Assembly (NCBI RefSeq): GCF_018255755.1
Contig: NZ_CP073766.1
Coordinates: 744,001 to 808,000 of the forward strand
Direction: 5' to 3'
DNA: 64,000 bases
DNA from: Chitinophaga sp. HK235
Lineage (GTDB): Bacteria; Bacteroidota; Bacteroidia; Chitinophagales; Chitinophagaceae
The notes under the pieces are model-generated. The model was not told the DNA's origin. It did not search any database and was given only the letters and a program-made list of their open reading frames with translations. The stretch's first letter is position 1, and each line of letters begins with the position of its first letter. This document shows positions 1 to 8,537 of this stretch, in pieces. Made by a program: the position numbers and the translations under genes.

Positions 1-701
1 CTTTCGATGTTTTTGAGACCCAGGCTACCGGTTTTCTTTTTACTGCTTTCCAGAGAGGGCAGCAGCTGGCCATTTCCATCATCCGCAACGGTGATAGTAA
101 GCAGGGAAGGAGTGGTCTGGTAGGTAATGGTTACCTCCGAGGCCTGGGCATGTTTAAGAATATTGTTGATCAGTTCCTGCACAACGCGGTAAACGTTCAG
201 TGCTTTCTCTTTGTCTACCGACTGCCCATTACCAGCTACTTCAAAGTTGATTTTAACCTGTTTGTTTTTGTTCATCAGGTTACAGAAAGAGTCCAGTGCA
301 TGGGCCAGTCCCAGATTTTCCAGGGCCTGTGGATGCAGGCTCTGGGAGATGAACCGGAGTTGTTGTATTATAAGGTCGGTGAAGTCTTTGGTTTCTTTCA
401 GCCGTTCTGCCTCACCATTGCCGGTTTTGAGCAATGGCAACAGGCCACCCAGATTCAGCTTGAGTACAGATAGTTGGGCACCTACTTCATCATGCAGGTC
501 TTCAGCAATTCTTTTTCTTTCCTGTTCCTGTCCTTGCAATACTGCTATCAATCTTTCCCTTTGCAGTTGAAGATCTTTATCTCTGATAAGCAATTTGTGT
601 TGAATAACCTGTTTTTGCTGAAACATCACCAGCAGAATCACGATGACTCCAAGGATTAACATTACTGTAGTACCAATTACAATAATATCAATTGTCTGCA
701 T
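1..701 (-). CDS. LytS/NarX-type sensor histidine kinase (3' end beyond window)
   Basis: The reading frame starts with ATG at 701 and runs off the left edge, giving about 233 residues. It has one N-terminal membrane helix (about residues 5-27), a short coiled linker, then an H-box RKRIAEDLHDEVGAQLS with His70 as the probable phosphorylated residue. That is the HisKA_3 type found in NarX/DesK/LiaS kinases. An N-box (ELINNILKHA) and the start of a G-box (GSLGLKNIE) follow, so the HATPase domain is cut by the window edge. Its start overlaps the end of the upstream membrane-protein gene by 14 bases, which suggests co-translation. The partner is expected to be a LuxR/NarL-type regulator outside the window. 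No periplasmic sensor domain is present, so the neighbouring seven-helix protein may do the sensing; that is inference. Confidence 0.85.
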   Translation of the reverse strand, partial: MQTIDIIVIGTTVMLILGVIVILLVMFQQKQVIQHKLLIRDKDLQLQRERLIAVLQGQEQERKRIAEDLHDEVGAQLSVLKLNLGGLLPLLKTGNGEAERLKETKDFTDLIIQQLRFISQSLHPQALENLGLAHALDSFCNLMNKNKQVKINFEVAGNGQSVDKEKALNVYRVVQELINNILKHAQASEVTITYQTTPSLLTITVADDGNGQLLPSLESSKKKTGSLGLKNIE

Positions 702-1374
702 ACCCAAACCTTTTATTTTTTGAGAGCCCAATATACAGCAGAAACATGGCAATCATAGCAATTACATAGTTAATACTTAGCAAAGTAAGGATCATTGCCT
801 GGGCGTTGTTCTGATTGGTGTTCTGGATGAGGTTATAGCTAATGGAAAACAGAAAGGAGCTGCAGAAGTATATAAAGATGGCAGCATTATACCAGAATAC
901 GGGGAGGGTATTGATGTAGATGGCTTTTTCAATAAGCTCTTTATCGGTCATTAACTGAAGGAAAAAGATAATACCATAAGCGATGATAATGCCGGATTTG
1001 AGGCCTGCACTAATAGAGTTATAGGATTTAAGGCCTTCAATCATCCCGGCATCTACCAGACATAGCCCAAATACCAGTATAGGAAGCAGGGTAATTACCT
1101 GTTTGATGGTAGTATGCTTGATGATTCTGAGGTAGAAAAGAGACAGGATAATAAACTGAACAAAATTCATCAGGCTGAAAAACCACATATTGTTTAAACC
1201 CGCATTGGAAAGGGCCGCAGATCCTGCTGCAAAAAACACACTGCTGATGATATAAAAGCAGGCCCATTTACCGGGAATATCCAATGTTTTATATCTTAAC
1301 AGGAAGGGGATCAAAATTAAAACTTCGATCCCCATCATAGTGTAAAATATACCAAGAAATATATTCAGATTCAC
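688..1374 (-). CDS. Seven-helix membrane protein of unknown function, coupled to histidine kinase
   Basis: This 228-residue protein is almost entirely hydrophobic, with about seven predicted membrane segments (near residues 4-24, 35-55, 63-82, 92-110, 123-142, 160-180 and 193-217) and a short charged tail. I recognise no named family with certainty. Its stop overlaps the start of the histidine kinase gene by 14 bases, and it is nine bases downstream of a small acidic protein gene, so the three look like one transcription unit. The topology resembles 7TM receptor-like modules that feed kinases in Bacteroidota. A role as the sensing half of the kinase is inferred from position only. Confidence 0.6.
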   Translation of the reverse strand: MNLNIFLGIFYTMMGIEVLILIPFLLRYKTLDIPGKWACFYIISSVFFAAGSAALSNAGLNNMWFFSLMNFVQFIILSLFYLRIIKHTTIKQVITLLPILVFGLCLVDAGMIEGLKSYNSISAGLKSGIIIAYGIIFFLQLMTDKELIEKAIYINTLPVFWYNAAIFIYFCSSFLFSISYNLIQNTNQNNAQAMILTLLSINYVIAMIAMFLLYIGLSKNKRFGYADN

Positions 1375-1383
1375 GATGCGATT

Positions 1384-1815
1384 TTAGGGTTGTGTAGGTG
1401 GTTTAGTTGTGCCTCCTCCTCCTCCAGAGCAGTATTGCGGACAAGGAAGTCCCTGGTCGAGTATTTTGGCAGATACCATACTTTTGGCTACAGAACCAGT
1501 GGCCGGATCACCTGCCGGAGGCAGAATGTCATTACCATCGCTGTCTACAGCTACCAGTACCATTTTCTTTTCTTTAATGCCATCACCATCTGTATCGATT
1601 TTCAGGCCGTAATAAATTCTCAGCGCTGTGCAATCGGGATGGTCCAGCAGTTCCATTACTTTGTCTTTACCAAAGCACATGGCTTTAACATGTCCGCCCA
1701 GCGCTTTCTGCTGTGCATGCTCGTCATCATGATTTTTGGTCAGTATTTCCATTTCCTCCCTGGAAATAAAGCCACCTGCATCTGCAGGAATAGGTCTTTG
1801 TGTAGAATCACTCAT
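1384..1815 (-). CDS. Small acidic protein with glycine/proline tail, function unknown
   Basis: This gene encodes 143 residues with no signal peptide or membrane segment. The centre holds a Ca-loop-like stretch (LKIDTDGDGIKEKKMVLVAVDSDGNDI) of the DxDGDG kind, and the end is low-complexity (five glycines, then TTKPPTQP). Three Cys lie at about positions 47, 61 and then CPQYC near the tail. It is the first gene of a minus-strand unit with the seven-helix protein and the kinase. A candidate promoter lies just upstream at 1839-1868. I cannot assign a function; the DTDGDG motif suggests calcium binding but could be chance. Confidence 0.6.
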   Translation of the reverse strand: MSDSTQRPIPADAGGFISREEMEILTKNHDDEHAQQKALGGHVKAMCFGKDKVMELLDHPDCTALRIYYGLKIDTDGDGIKEKKMVLVAVDSDGNDILPPAGDPATGSVAKSMVSAKILDQGLPCPQYCSGGGGGTTKPPTQP

Positions 1816-1838
1816 AGTGGGTAGTTTAAGGTTTGGGG

Positions 1839-1873
1839 TAAAATTATCACAATATTACACTATTACAATATTG
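1839..1873 (-). promoter_or_regulatory. Candidate promoter with inverted repeat
   Basis: Read on the minus strand, a TTG (1866-1868) is followed by 19 bases and TAATTTTA (1839-1846), one base off the Bacteroidota -7 consensus TAnnTTTG. An inverted repeat CAATATT-N10-AATATTG (1850-1856 and 1867-1873) covers the spacer and -33 element, as an operator would. It would drive the small acidic protein, membrane protein and kinase genes. Confidence 0.4.
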
Positions 1874-2197
1874 AATGTACTATGTCTGAAATAGCCCGGG
1901 AAAAGCCCCTTTCAGGCAAAGTCTTACTGACAGGGAATTGTATATATATAAAGATTACAGGTAGTTACTGAAATAACGTAACACCCACTGTAAAATACGT
2001 ATAAATACGCATTCTTACATTTCAGGTTTCCAACGCTTGACAGCTTACAGATTGTTATTAATCTTTGTGGGAACAACCGTGTTATTTTTTAAAGATACAT
2101 TGGATCTGTAGATACTATCAGGCCTTTCTACCATGTTTGTTTTTTATTTAGTATGCAGAGGGTTTTACTCGTTACCCCCTTTCTTAAATTAAAAACC
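1874..2197. other. Intergenic region, no gene seen
   Basis: This AT-rich stretch lies between divergent genes. It holds a TATATATATA run near 1940 and short AT-rich words, but no reading frame, stem-loop or RNA gene that I can support. The promoter of the plus-strand gene starting at 2198 should lie here but I cannot place it. Confidence 0.4.
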
Positions 2198-3091
2198 ATG
2201 AGTTACCTGTTAATTGGAAACATCTCTGCGCTTATTTGTGACGATTGCATAGAGCCCCTGGCAAACGCACGGATACGCGTATACCTGCCGGATACACGGT
2301 ATCCGGCCACATGCCAGCCGAAAGGTATTTTTAATGACCTGCAGCCATTGTCTGCCAAAGATGTATTGATGAAGGCTGATCGTTTGCTGGCAGAAACTAC
2401 ACTGGATGATCAGGGAAATTTTACCCTGGCCTGGCAGGAAGTACACCTTTTCACCGAACCACTTGAACTGGACCTTTGTCTGGATACCCTTCCAGGAGGT
2501 AACGGTTCTATACAGCCCCGCAACTTTCATCTCTGCAGCGCCGTCTTGCACTGGAAGCGCGGAGCAGATGGTTATATCGGAGCCTATGCCTATGTGGTGC
2601 CTTCCGCCATGTGGAGCAAAATATGTGGTGATGCCGGCGCATGGGTGATCACCGGTACCATAAAACGGCACCGGCCCGTCATCCAACAGCCCATCCTCAG
2701 AGTGGAAGCTTATAATGCCATTTCCGGTAAAATGATCGGACATGCCTATACGAACGAATATGGCCGATATACCTTGCGTTTTTCCAGGAAAGACCTGTAT
2801 AATGGTACGCTGCAACCTGTAAAGCAGGGGCGCTGCCATATGGGGCCCGACGTGTATTTCCGGATTTACCAGCAGGACCGGTTGGTGCTGTCAGAAAATG
2901 AAGAGCAGGCTGCTGCACCGGAACGTCAGGACCTTGCGCCCTGCAGCTGCGTGAATCTCCGCTACCGGCCTTCAGTAGTCAAATGGGCCTCCGGGCATAT
3001 ACAGGGATGGATCAACGATGTGATTACCCTCTCCGGTGGCAGAAGTAAAAAGAAACGGGAACAGCTGCGGCTCACCAACGCCCTTCTTTAA
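2198..3091 (+). CDS. Transthyretin-like / carboxypeptidase-regulatory-like protein, function unknown
   Basis: I start this gene at ATG 2198 (297 residues) because the conserved-looking beta-rich sequence MSYLLIGNISALICDDC begins there. An upstream ATG at 2153 would add 15 residues that look unlike a real N-terminus. There is no signal peptide. Two stretches resemble the extension-domain pattern of carboxypeptidase-regulatory or transthyretin-like folds: a first with PLANARIRVYLPD (about residues 17-35), and a second with LRVEAYNAISGKMIGHAYTN followed by YGRYTLRFS (about residues 165-200). Cys pairs occur near both ends (CDDC, CSCV). It stands alone with a strong terminator 90 bases downstream. 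I cannot name a function; binding or structural roles are guesses. Confidence 0.5.
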   Translation: MSYLLIGNISALICDDCIEPLANARIRVYLPDTRYPATCQPKGIFNDLQPLSAKDVLMKADRLLAETTLDDQGNFTLAWQEVHLFTEPLELDLCLDTLPGGNGSIQPRNFHLCSAVLHWKRGADGYIGAYAYVVPSAMWSKICGDAGAWVITGTIKRHRPVIQQPILRVEAYNAISGKMIGHAYTNEYGRYTLRFSRKDLYNGTLQPVKQGRCHMGPDVYFRIYQQDRLVLSENEEQAAAPERQDLAPCSCVNLRYRPSVVKWASGHIQGWINDVITLSGGRSKKKREQLRLTNALL

Positions 3092-3180
3092 CCGGATACG
3101 TTTGTTGTAAAAAGTCATTGTTTAGAATGCCTCTGAAGTAATTTCAGCAAGTCCCCTTGTTTGAAACCCTTCCATGGTCT

Positions 3181-3213
3181 GACAGCTGCCCGTAATGGCG
3201 GCTGTCTTTTTTT
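3181..3213 (+). terminator. Rho-independent terminator
   Basis: A 10-bp stem (3181-3190 with 3197-3206, one G-U pair) closes a six-base loop and is followed by seven T. It ends the plus-strand transthyretin-like gene and overlaps the last codons of xerD on the other strand. Confidence 0.85.
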
Positions 3214-4111
3214 AAAACCGGGGATGATAACGGGAAAGGGTATCCCGCAGGTACTCCCTATCGATATGTGTATAGATTTCTGTGGTGGAAATGCTTTCAT
3301 GACCCAGCATCTGTTGTACCGCCCTGAGATCAGCCCCGCCTTCCACCAGATGTGTGGCGAAAGAATGCCGGAAGGTATGGGGAGACACATTTTTTTGGAT
3401 GCCGGCCATCTCCGTCAGCTCCTTAATGACCAGGAAAATCATAACCCGGCTAAGCTGTCCGCCGCGGCGGTTGAGGAACAGTGTATCTTCTTCCCCGTAC
3501 TTAACGGGCAGGTTTATACGGATATTACGACGGTAAATATCGATGTGCCGCATGGCGTCCCGGCCAATAGGTACCATCCGTTCTTTGTTACCCTTACCTA
3601 CCACCCGGATAAATCCCACGTCCATATGCAACTGCGTGATCTGCAGATTAATGACCTCGCTTACGCGCAGGCCGCAGCTGTACATCGTTTCCAGGATCGC
3701 CTTGTTGCGGTGCCCTTCCGGCGTATCCAGTTTTATCTGAGCGATGATTTTTTCGATTTCATCGAAACTGAGTACATCCGGTAGTTTACGTTGCAGCTTG
3801 GGAGCTTCCAGCAGCTGGGTGGGGTCTTCCTGGGTCATGTCTTCCAGCAGCAGGAATTTATAAAAAGCCTTAATGCCCGAAATAGTGCGGGCCTGCGAGG
3901 CCGGCGTCATACCTAGTTTACTGACCCACTGTACACAGCCTTGCAGGTCTGCCAGCGTAACATCCTGCGGACGAAGTTTTTCACCACCGTGGGCCTGGAG
4001 GTACTGCTCCAGTTTCTCAACGTCCCTTAAATAGGCCTCTATCGAATTGTCTGACAGAGACCGCTCCAATTTCATATATCCTTTAAACAGTTTCCGGAAT
4101 GATGCCCACAT
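3212..4111 (-). CDS. xerD: Tyrosine recombinase XerD
   Basis: This 299-residue protein has the usual length for XerC/XerD, the recombinases that resolve chromosome dimers at dif near the terminus. The N-terminal SAM-like DNA-binding domain spans about residues 1-95 and the catalytic domain 105-290. All active-site residues are visible: Arg149 (CGLRVSEV), Lys173 (GKGNKE), His245 and Arg248 (HTFRHS), His271 (LGHESI) and nucleophile Tyr280 (TEIYTHI). The lack of adjacent phage or att features argues for the housekeeping enzyme rather than an integrase. XerD rather than XerC is chosen from the overall look of the C-terminal motif. A short inverted repeat (4104-4120) surrounds the start codon. Confidence 0.9.
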   Translation of the reverse strand: MWASFRKLFKGYMKLERSLSDNSIEAYLRDVEKLEQYLQAHGGEKLRPQDVTLADLQGCVQWVSKLGMTPASQARTISGIKAFYKFLLLEDMTQEDPTQLLEAPKLQRKLPDVLSFDEIEKIIAQIKLDTPEGHRNKAILETMYSCGLRVSEVINLQITQLHMDVGFIRVVGKGNKERMVPIGRDAMRHIDIYRRNIRINLPVKYGEEDTLFLNRRGGQLSRVMIFLVIKELTEMAGIQKNVSPHTFRHSFATHLVEGGADLRAVQQMLGHESISTTEIYTHIDREYLRDTLSRYHPRF

Positions 4112-4120
4112 ATTGTGGGC
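4104..4120 (-). promoter_or_regulatory. Inverted repeat over the xerD start codon
   Basis: GCCCACA and TGTGGGC are separated by three bases, and the xerD ATG (4111-4109) lies at the loop-stem border in the mRNA. The hairpin could limit translation or be an operator; a role is inferred only. Confidence 0.35.
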
Positions 4121-4163
4121 AAGTTAAAAGTTTTCCCCTATTTTTAAATCATAACTCCATGAT

Positions 4164-7100
4164 ATGTCTACCCCATCCTTCAGAAAAATATCCAAATTGC
4201 TGGTGGCCAACCGTGGCGAAATCGCGGTACGTGTACTCAGGGCCGCCGCAGAACTGCGTATCAGAACGATCGCTGTTTTTACTTATGAAGACAGATATTC
4301 CCTCCATCGTTATAAGGCCGACGAGGCTTATCAGATAGGACGTGATGACGAGCCGCTGAAGCCCTATCTCGATATTGAAGGGCTTATCAACCTGGCTAAA
4401 ACCCAGCACGTGGATGCTATTCATCCCGGTTATGGTTTCCTGAGTGAGAATGTACACTTTGCCCGTCGCTGCCAGGAAGAGGGTATTATTTTCGTAGGTC
4501 CGTCACCGGAGATCATGGCCCGGCTGGGAGACAAGGTAGCTGCCAAAGCCCTGGCCCGTGAAGCGGAAGTGCCGCTGATAGAGGACAGCAGGCTGCCGCT
4601 GGAAGATGTGGCCACTGCTTTGCAGGAGGCACGTCGTATAGGCTTCCCGGTGATGCTGAAAGCGGCGGCCGGCGGCGGTGGACGGGGGATGCGGATGGTG
4701 CCCGGGGAAGCCGCCCTGGAAAGGGCTTTCCTGGAAGCCAGCAGCGAGGCGGCCAAGGCTTTCGGAGATGATACCATCTTCATAGAAAAATTCATAGAAG
4801 AACCCAAACATATAGAGGTGCAGCTGATGGGAGACCATTATGGTAACATCATACATCTCTATGAGCGGGACTGCTCCGTTCAGCGCCGTTTCCAGAAAGT
4901 GGTGGAAATAGCACCCTCCCCCAATCTGCCCCAGCATACCCGTGATAAGTTATATGAATACGCCCTTCGTCTGGCACACCGGGTGGATTTTAATAATGTG
5001 GGCACAGTAGAGTTTCTGGTGGACAAGGCTCACCACATCTATTTTATAGAAGTGAACCCACGTATACAGGTAGAACATACCGTAACCGAAGAAGTGACCG
5101 GGATCGACATTGTTCGTTCCCAGATACTGATAGCGCAGGGACACCGGCTATCGGATCCGGAAATATTCCTCCGGGGTCAGGATGATGTACAACTCAACGG
5201 ATTTGCCATTCAGTGCCGTATCACCACCGAAGACCCGGAGAATAATTTTACACCTGACTATGGCACCGTCATCGCCTACCGCAATGCCGGTGGCTTCGGG
5301 ATACGGCTGGATGAGGGCAGCACCTATTCAGGAGTGAAGATCTCGCCGTTTTTTGATTCCATGCTGGTAAAGGTGACCGCCTGGGGTCGAACATTATCGG
5401 GCGCTGCAGGCAGGCTGCACCGCACTTTACGGGAATTCCGTATCAGAGGGGTGAAGACCAATATCCGCTTCCTGGAAAACGTGATCACCAATGATGTTTT
5501 CCGGAAGGGGAATTGTACCGTGGCTTTTATAGACCAGCATCCGGAGCTGTTTAAACTATCACAGATACGGGACCGGGGTACCAAAACACTGATGTACCTG
5601 GCCAATGTAACGGTAAATGGTCATCCCGATATAAAGGGCCGGCCAGAGAGCAGGACCTTCCGTACACCGGTCATTCCTTCCTATGAACCACTGAAGCCCT
5701 ATCCGGCCGGTATGAAAAACCGCCTAGAGGAAATGGGGCGGGAGGCTTTCGTACATTGGCTGCGACAGGAAACACCGGTCTATTATACAGACACCACCTT
5801 CCGTGACGCGCACCAGAGTTTGCTGGCCACAAGGGTGCGTACCAGGGATATGCTGGCCGTAGCAGAGAGTTATGCCAAAAACAATCCGGAGATATTTTCC
5901 ATGGAGGTTTGGGGTGGGGCCACCTTCGATGTGGCCATGCGTTTTCTGCATGAATGCCCCTGGCGGCGACTGCAGCTGTTACGTAAAGCGATGCCTAACA
6001 TCCTGTTACAGATGTTGTTCCGGGGATCTAACGCTGTCGGCTACTCGGCGTATCCCGAAAACCTGATAGCGGCTTTTATAGAAAAGGCCGCAGAGAACGG
6101 GATCGATATATTCCGCATCTTCGATTCCCTGAACTGGGTGGAAGCGATGGCGCCCAGCATCCGGTTTGTACGGGAACGCACCAACGCTATAGCCCAGGCG
6201 GCCATCAGTTATACTGGTGATGTATTGAGGCCGGCCAATAATAAATATACGTTGCAGTACTATACAGACCTGGCCCGGAAACTGGAAGACGCCGGTGCGC
6301 ATATGCTGGCTGTCAAGGATATGGCTGGCCTGCTGAAACCTGAGGCGGCCACGGTATTGATCGGAACACTCCGTAACGCTGTGCAGCTGCCGGTAGTATT
6401 GCATACACATGATACGGCCGGAGTACAGGCGGCTACTTATCTTAAAGCTATAGAAGCGGGCGTGAGTGTGGTGGATACTGCCATTGCCTCCCTTAGTGGT
6501 CTCACTTCCCAACCCAATCTTAATTCCATGGCGGCTGTGATGGATAGTCATGCCCGCGGTAGCCGGATGAATCTGGCTTCCCTGAATGAGCATAGTAATT
6601 ACTGGGAGGATGTGAGGGAATATTATTATCCTTTTGAGTCAGACATGAAAGCCGGTACGGCACAGATCTATGAGAATGAAATCCCTGGTGGGCAGTATTC
6701 CAATCTGCGCCAGCAGGCGGAGTCGTTGGGGCTGGGAGACAAGCTGGAGGAAATCAAACAGAACTATGCTGCTGTAAACCAGCTCTTTGGCGACATCGTC
6801 AAGGTGACCCCCAGTTCCAAGGTGGTAGGTGATATGGCCTTGTTTATGACCAGCAACCAGCTGACTGCGGAAGATGTATTGGATGAAACCCGTAACCTGG
6901 CGTTTCCGGCGTCGGTAAAAGGCTTTTTCCGGGGAGAGCTGGGTGTGCCATATGGTGGGTTCCCGCCAAAACTACAGCAGATAGTATTGAGAGGGGAACA
7001 ACCTTTGGCCGGCAGGCCTAATGAGCACCTGGCCCCGGTGGATTTTGAGGCGGACTTTGGTGCTTTCCGGGAAAAGTATCCGCATGCGGAATTTCTGGAC

Positions 7101-7619
7101 TACCTGAGTTATCATATGTTCCCCAAGGTGTTTGATGAGTACTATCAGCATGCGATGGTGTTTGGTAATGTAGAGGCGATCCCTACGCCTGCTTTTTTCT
7201 ACGGACTGAAACAGGGAGAAGAAATCCTTATTACACTTAGTAAGGGGAAGACGATTATTGTCAAGCTGTTGTATGTATTACCAGCAGATGAGCATGGTAT
7301 GCGTACGGTGGTGTTCGAGCTGAATGGGTATGCACGTAAGATACAGGTAAGGGATCATTCGGTAAAAAGTGTGGTGGTGGAGAATAAAAAGGTAACCGAC
7401 CCGGCGGTGGAAATAGGAGCACCTTTGCCGGGAAAATTGTCGAAGGTATTGGTGCATTCAGGAGACGTGATTACACCTAATATGCCATTGTTTATAATTG
7501 AAGCAATGAAGATGGAAACAACGGTAACGGCTACTCGTGAAGGAAAGGTGAAAGGGGTGCGGTTAGGGGAGGGAAGTATGGTACAACAGGATGATTTGGT
7601 GATTGAAATTGAAAAATAG
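4164..7619 (+). CDS. pyc: Pyruvate carboxylase
   Basis: At 1151 residues this has the full length of single-chain pyruvate carboxylase, which turns pyruvate, bicarbonate and ATP into oxaloacetate to refill the TCA cycle. The domains run in order: biotin carboxylase/ATP-grasp (about 1-460, with the glycine-rich loop KAAAGGGGRGMRMV and the EVNPRIQVEHTVTE signature), carboxyltransferase (about 540-1000, with YTDTTFRDAHQSLLATR, the HTHDTAG metal site and the VKDMAGLLKP stretch), and a biotinyl domain with EAMKMETT, where Lys1116 carries biotin. It stands alone between xerD, which is divergent, and an AT-rich gap. The start at 4164 is the first ATG before the conserved N-terminus. Confidence 0.97.
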   Translation: MSTPSFRKISKLLVANRGEIAVRVLRAAAELRIRTIAVFTYEDRYSLHRYKADEAYQIGRDDEPLKPYLDIEGLINLAKTQHVDAIHPGYGFLSENVHFARRCQEEGIIFVGPSPEIMARLGDKVAAKALAREAEVPLIEDSRLPLEDVATALQEARRIGFPVMLKAAAGGGGRGMRMVPGEAALERAFLEASSEAAKAFGDDTIFIEKFIEEPKHIEVQLMGDHYGNIIHLYERDCSVQRRFQKVVEIAPSPNLPQHTRDKLYEYALRLAHRVDFNNVGTVEFLVDKAHHIYFIEVNPRIQVEHTVTEEVTGIDIVRSQILIAQGHRLSDPEIFLRGQDDVQLNGFAIQCRITTEDPENNFTPDYGTVIAYRNAGGFGIRLDEGSTYSGVKISPFFDSMLVKVTAWGRTLSGAAGRLHRTLREFRIRGVKTNIRFLENVITNDVFRKGNCTVAFIDQHPELFKLSQIRDRGTKTLMYLANVTVNGHPDIKGRPESRTFRTPVIPSYEPLKPYPAGMKNRLEEMGREAFVHWLRQETPVYYTDTTFRDAHQSLLATRVRTRDMLAVAESYAKNNPEIFSMEVWGGATFDVAMRFLHECPWRRLQLLRKAMPNILLQMLFRGSNAVGYSAYPENLIAAFIEKAAENGIDIFRIFDSLNWVEAMAPSIRFVRERTNAIAQAAISYTGDVLRPANNKYTLQYYTDLARKLEDAGAHMLAVKDMAGLLKPEAATVLIGTLRNAVQLPVVLHTHDTAGVQAATYLKAIEAGVSVVDTAIASLSGLTSQPNLNSMAAVMDSHARGSRMNLASLNEHSNYWEDVREYYYPFESDMKAGTAQIYENEIPGGQYSNLRQQAESLGLGDKLEEIKQNYAAVNQLFGDIVKVTPSSKVVGDMALFMTSNQLTAEDVLDETRNLAFPASVKGFFRGELGVPYGGFPPKLQQIVLRGEQPLAGRPNEHLAPVDFEADFGAFREKYPHAEFLDYLSYHMFPKVFDEYYQHAMVFGNVEAIPTPAFFYGLKQGEEILITLSKGKTIIVKLLYVLPADEHGMRTVVFELNGYARKIQVRDHSVKSVVVENKKVTDPAVEIGAPLPGKLSKVLVHSGDVITPNMPLFIIEAMKMETTVTATREGKVKGVRLGEGSMVQQDDLVIEIEK

Positions 7620-7852
7620 TGATTTTTTTGAAGTATAGGATTAGGTAATTTGTGTTTTTGTATTGAAAATGAGTTGTTTGTGATGGTTTAATTTGTGATC
7701 TTTAAACCAGTTATTTCCTAATGAAAGCTGGGATTTATAGCCTGAAAATCAAGCCTTGAATCCGTTTTGCCGATTGAAATATGTCAAATGTCTGGCTATC
7801 TACTCTGGTACTTTAAGTAAACTGATATAAATCATTTAAAATCAATTTTTTA
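7620..7852. other. AT-rich gap after pyc, no gene seen
   Basis: The stretch between pyc and the ndk terminator holds no convincing reading frame or RNA gene. I see no clear terminator for pyc here either. Confidence 0.4.
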
Positions 7853-7922
7853 AAACAAAAAAATAACCTGATTTCTTACAAGCGGAACCAAATGTCCGTC
7901 ATGGTTTGAAATCAGGTTATTT
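7853..7922 (-). terminator. Terminator of ndk
   Basis: A 15-bp perfect stem (7861-7875 with 7908-7922) encloses a 32-base loop that itself can pair in part. On the minus strand it is followed by a T run (7853-7860), as expected for a terminator 35 bases after the ndk stop. Confidence 0.75.
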
Positions 7923-7956
7923 ATGCTTTCAGGTGGCTGTAAAAGTCACCGGCAGA

Positions 7957-8373
7957 TTAGAATTTTTCCAGGGCGCTGAAGAAGAAGTCACCTTCGATCA
8001 GTGCATTTTCGTTAGAGTCGGAACCGTGAACAGCGTTACGGCCGATAGACTCAGCGTATTTTTTACGGATAGTACCTTCTTCTGCATTGGCAGGGTTGGT
8101 AGCTCCGATCAGGTTACGAAAATCTTCTACTGCATTTTCTTTCTCCAGGATAGCTGCTACAATGTGCCCGCTGCTCATGAATTCAACCAGTTCACCGTAG
8201 AAAGGTCTTTCTTTGTGTACTGCGTAGAATTCGCCTGCTTTCGCTGATGACAGATGGGTCATTTTCATGGCTACGATACGGAAACCTGCGGCATTGATCA
8301 TGTTCAGGATGCCACCAATATGCCCGTTTGCTACCGCGTCAGGCTTAATCATTGTAAATGTTCTGTTGCTCAT
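7957..8373 (-). CDS. ndk: Nucleoside diphosphate kinase
   Basis: This 138-residue protein matches the compact bacterial NDK length. The enzyme moves the gamma phosphate of ATP onto nucleoside diphosphates by a phospho-histidine intermediate. The N-terminal signature TFTMIKPDAV and the active-site motif NAVHGSDS with His116 are both present, as are the Kpn-loop residues around GRNAV. It is a single gene with its own terminator and a perfect -7 box upstream at 8406-8413. Confidence 0.97.
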   Translation of the reverse strand: MSNRTFTMIKPDAVANGHIGGILNMINAAGFRIVAMKMTHLSSAKAGEFYAVHKERPFYGELVEFMSSGHIVAAILEKENAVEDFRNLIGATNPANAEEGTIRKKYAESIGRNAVHGSDSNENALIEGDFFFSALEKF

Positions 8374-8405
8374 ATATGTTTTATTCCGAATTACAGATTA
8401 GGCCG

Positions 8406-8413
8406 CAAAAGTA
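8406..8413 (-). promoter_or_regulatory. Candidate -7 box of ndk
   Basis: The minus strand reads TACTTTTG, a full match to TAnnTTTG, 33 bases before the ndk ATG. No good TTG lies at the -33 position, so this is a partial match to the consensus. Confidence 0.5.
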
Positions 8414-8537
8414 ATTACATTTTCTTTAGTGGTAAAAAATTTTGAAATTCTGCATCAAATAAAGATCTTCGCACTTCGTTTTCTGTCGCAATGGATTGGT
8501 TGTGACCAGAAATTACTCTTAACATTACAGTTTTTGA

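Noticed and set aside
1390..1824. Plus-strand open frame opposite the small acidic protein
   Set aside because: The minus-strand frame has a promoter-like upstream region and close same-strand neighbours; the opposite product is rich in Arg/Ser/Cys with no family look.
3161..3784. Plus-strand open frame (207 codons) over xerD
   Set aside because: Antisense to xerD, whose catalytic residues are all in the minus frame. The product has no recognisable family.
3212..4111. xerD as phage or island integrase
   Set aside because: No phage, tRNA or att repeat lies near it, length and motifs fit the housekeeping XerD, and flanking genes are core metabolism.
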